From positions 1 to 45,375 of IMG/VR virus record IMGVR_UViG_3300021961_008259: a stretch of 45,375 nucleotides of DNA. The stretch is one strand, 5' to 3'. The stretch comes from a virus. The notes beneath the pieces were generated by a model. That model was not told where the DNA came from. It made no database searches and saw nothing but the letters and a program-made list of their open reading frames with translations. Shown here piece after piece: positions 45,113 to 45,375 of the stretch (position 1 is its first letter; each line of letters starts with the position of its first letter). A program made the translations under genes and the position numbers.

Positions 45113-45375
45113 ATGTTAATTAGAGCATCCATAGTAAAGCCACAAAAGGCACCGATCAGTTCTAAAGTAAACAAAAAGCAAATTTTTATAGATAAAATTG
45201 TTGATCCAAGAAAAGAGCCAACACTGTATAATATTGAATCGGCAAGAATGAGTGTTGCGGCCAAAACAGGACCAGTTCAGTCAGTAAAACAAATAAGAAA
45301 ACCGGGACCAGTAAAACACAACAGAAGAGATGTAGTGGCTCGCGATACGCTAGCAATACTCAATATCACAGCCAC
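45113..45375 (+). CDS. Hypothetical protein, 3' end cut by window edge
   Basis: The frame starts MLIRASIVKPQKAPISSKVN with ATG 45113 and is open to the last base, giving about 87 residues here. The visible part is basic and proline-rich (KKQIF, VDPRKEPTLYNIE, KQIRKPGPVKHNRR), with no domain I recognise. AGAGGA six bases upstream supports the start. It is in the same orientation as the tail genes and probably another late gene. Total length is unknown. Confidence 0.65.
   Translation, partial: MLIRASIVKPQKAPISSKVNKKQIFIDKIVDPRKEPTLYNIESARMSVAAKTGPVQSVKQIRKPGPVKHNRRDVVARDTLAILNITA

Noticed and set aside
1-45375. tRNA genes, CRISPR arrays, insertion sequences or attachment sites
   Set aside because: Coding genes leave no gap long enough for a tRNA outside a gene. 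I saw no spaced direct repeats, transposase or integrase motifs.

Overview
The window is one strand of a large tailed bacteriophage genome, very probably a contractile-tailed, T4-related but strongly diverged myovirus of an aquatic Gram-negative host. All genes I can support lie on the + strand. They are tightly packed, with many 1-35 base overlaps and ATGA or TAATG junctions, and no gene-free stretch exceeds about 55 bases. The T4-type evidence is a gp25-like wedge protein, a gp6-like wedge protein, a gp55-like late sigma factor, and a tail lysozyme/spike pair beside them. The 3,6-dideoxysugar-type enzyme and the LPS-style sugar genes argue for a Gram-negative host, but the host itself is inference.

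Layout. (1) About 1-13,670: a sugar and glycan island. It holds six glycosyltransferases (three GT4-like, two CgeB-like, one GT2), a split thiamine-diphosphate enzyme (E1 alpha-like plus E1 beta-like), a short-chain NDP-sugar reductase/epimerase, an RfbH/E1-type 3-dehydratase, an RmlB-type 4,6-dehydratase, a B12-binding radical SAM protein, GDP-L-fucose synthase and GDP-mannose 4,6-dehydratase. (2) About 13,640-15,650: small regulatory and hypothetical genes, including an FmdB-type zinc ribbon, a small membrane protein and the gp55-like late sigma factor. (3) About 15,650-45,375: virion tail and baseplate genes. These are a lytic transglycosylase hub protein, a spike-like protein, a 2267-residue protein, gp25-like, gp6-like, a DNRLRE-type protein, a 3603-residue protein with two LamG-like domains, a 361-residue protein, a 1567-residue protein, and the start of one more gene cut by the right edge.

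How the genes may work together. Gmd and Fcl give a complete GDP-mannose to GDP-L-fucose route. The 4,6-dehydratase, RfbH-type 3-dehydratase, E1-type thiamine enzyme and SDR reductase look like the enzyme set for a two-carbon-branched 3,6-dideoxyhexose (yersiniose-like chemistry). If so, this would be an unusual phage-encoded pathway and is the most interesting feature here. The glycosyltransferases would then assemble these sugars, either on virion proteins or on the host surface. The large tail proteins carry carbohydrate-binding-type folds, so the phage seems to invest heavily both in making and in binding glycans.
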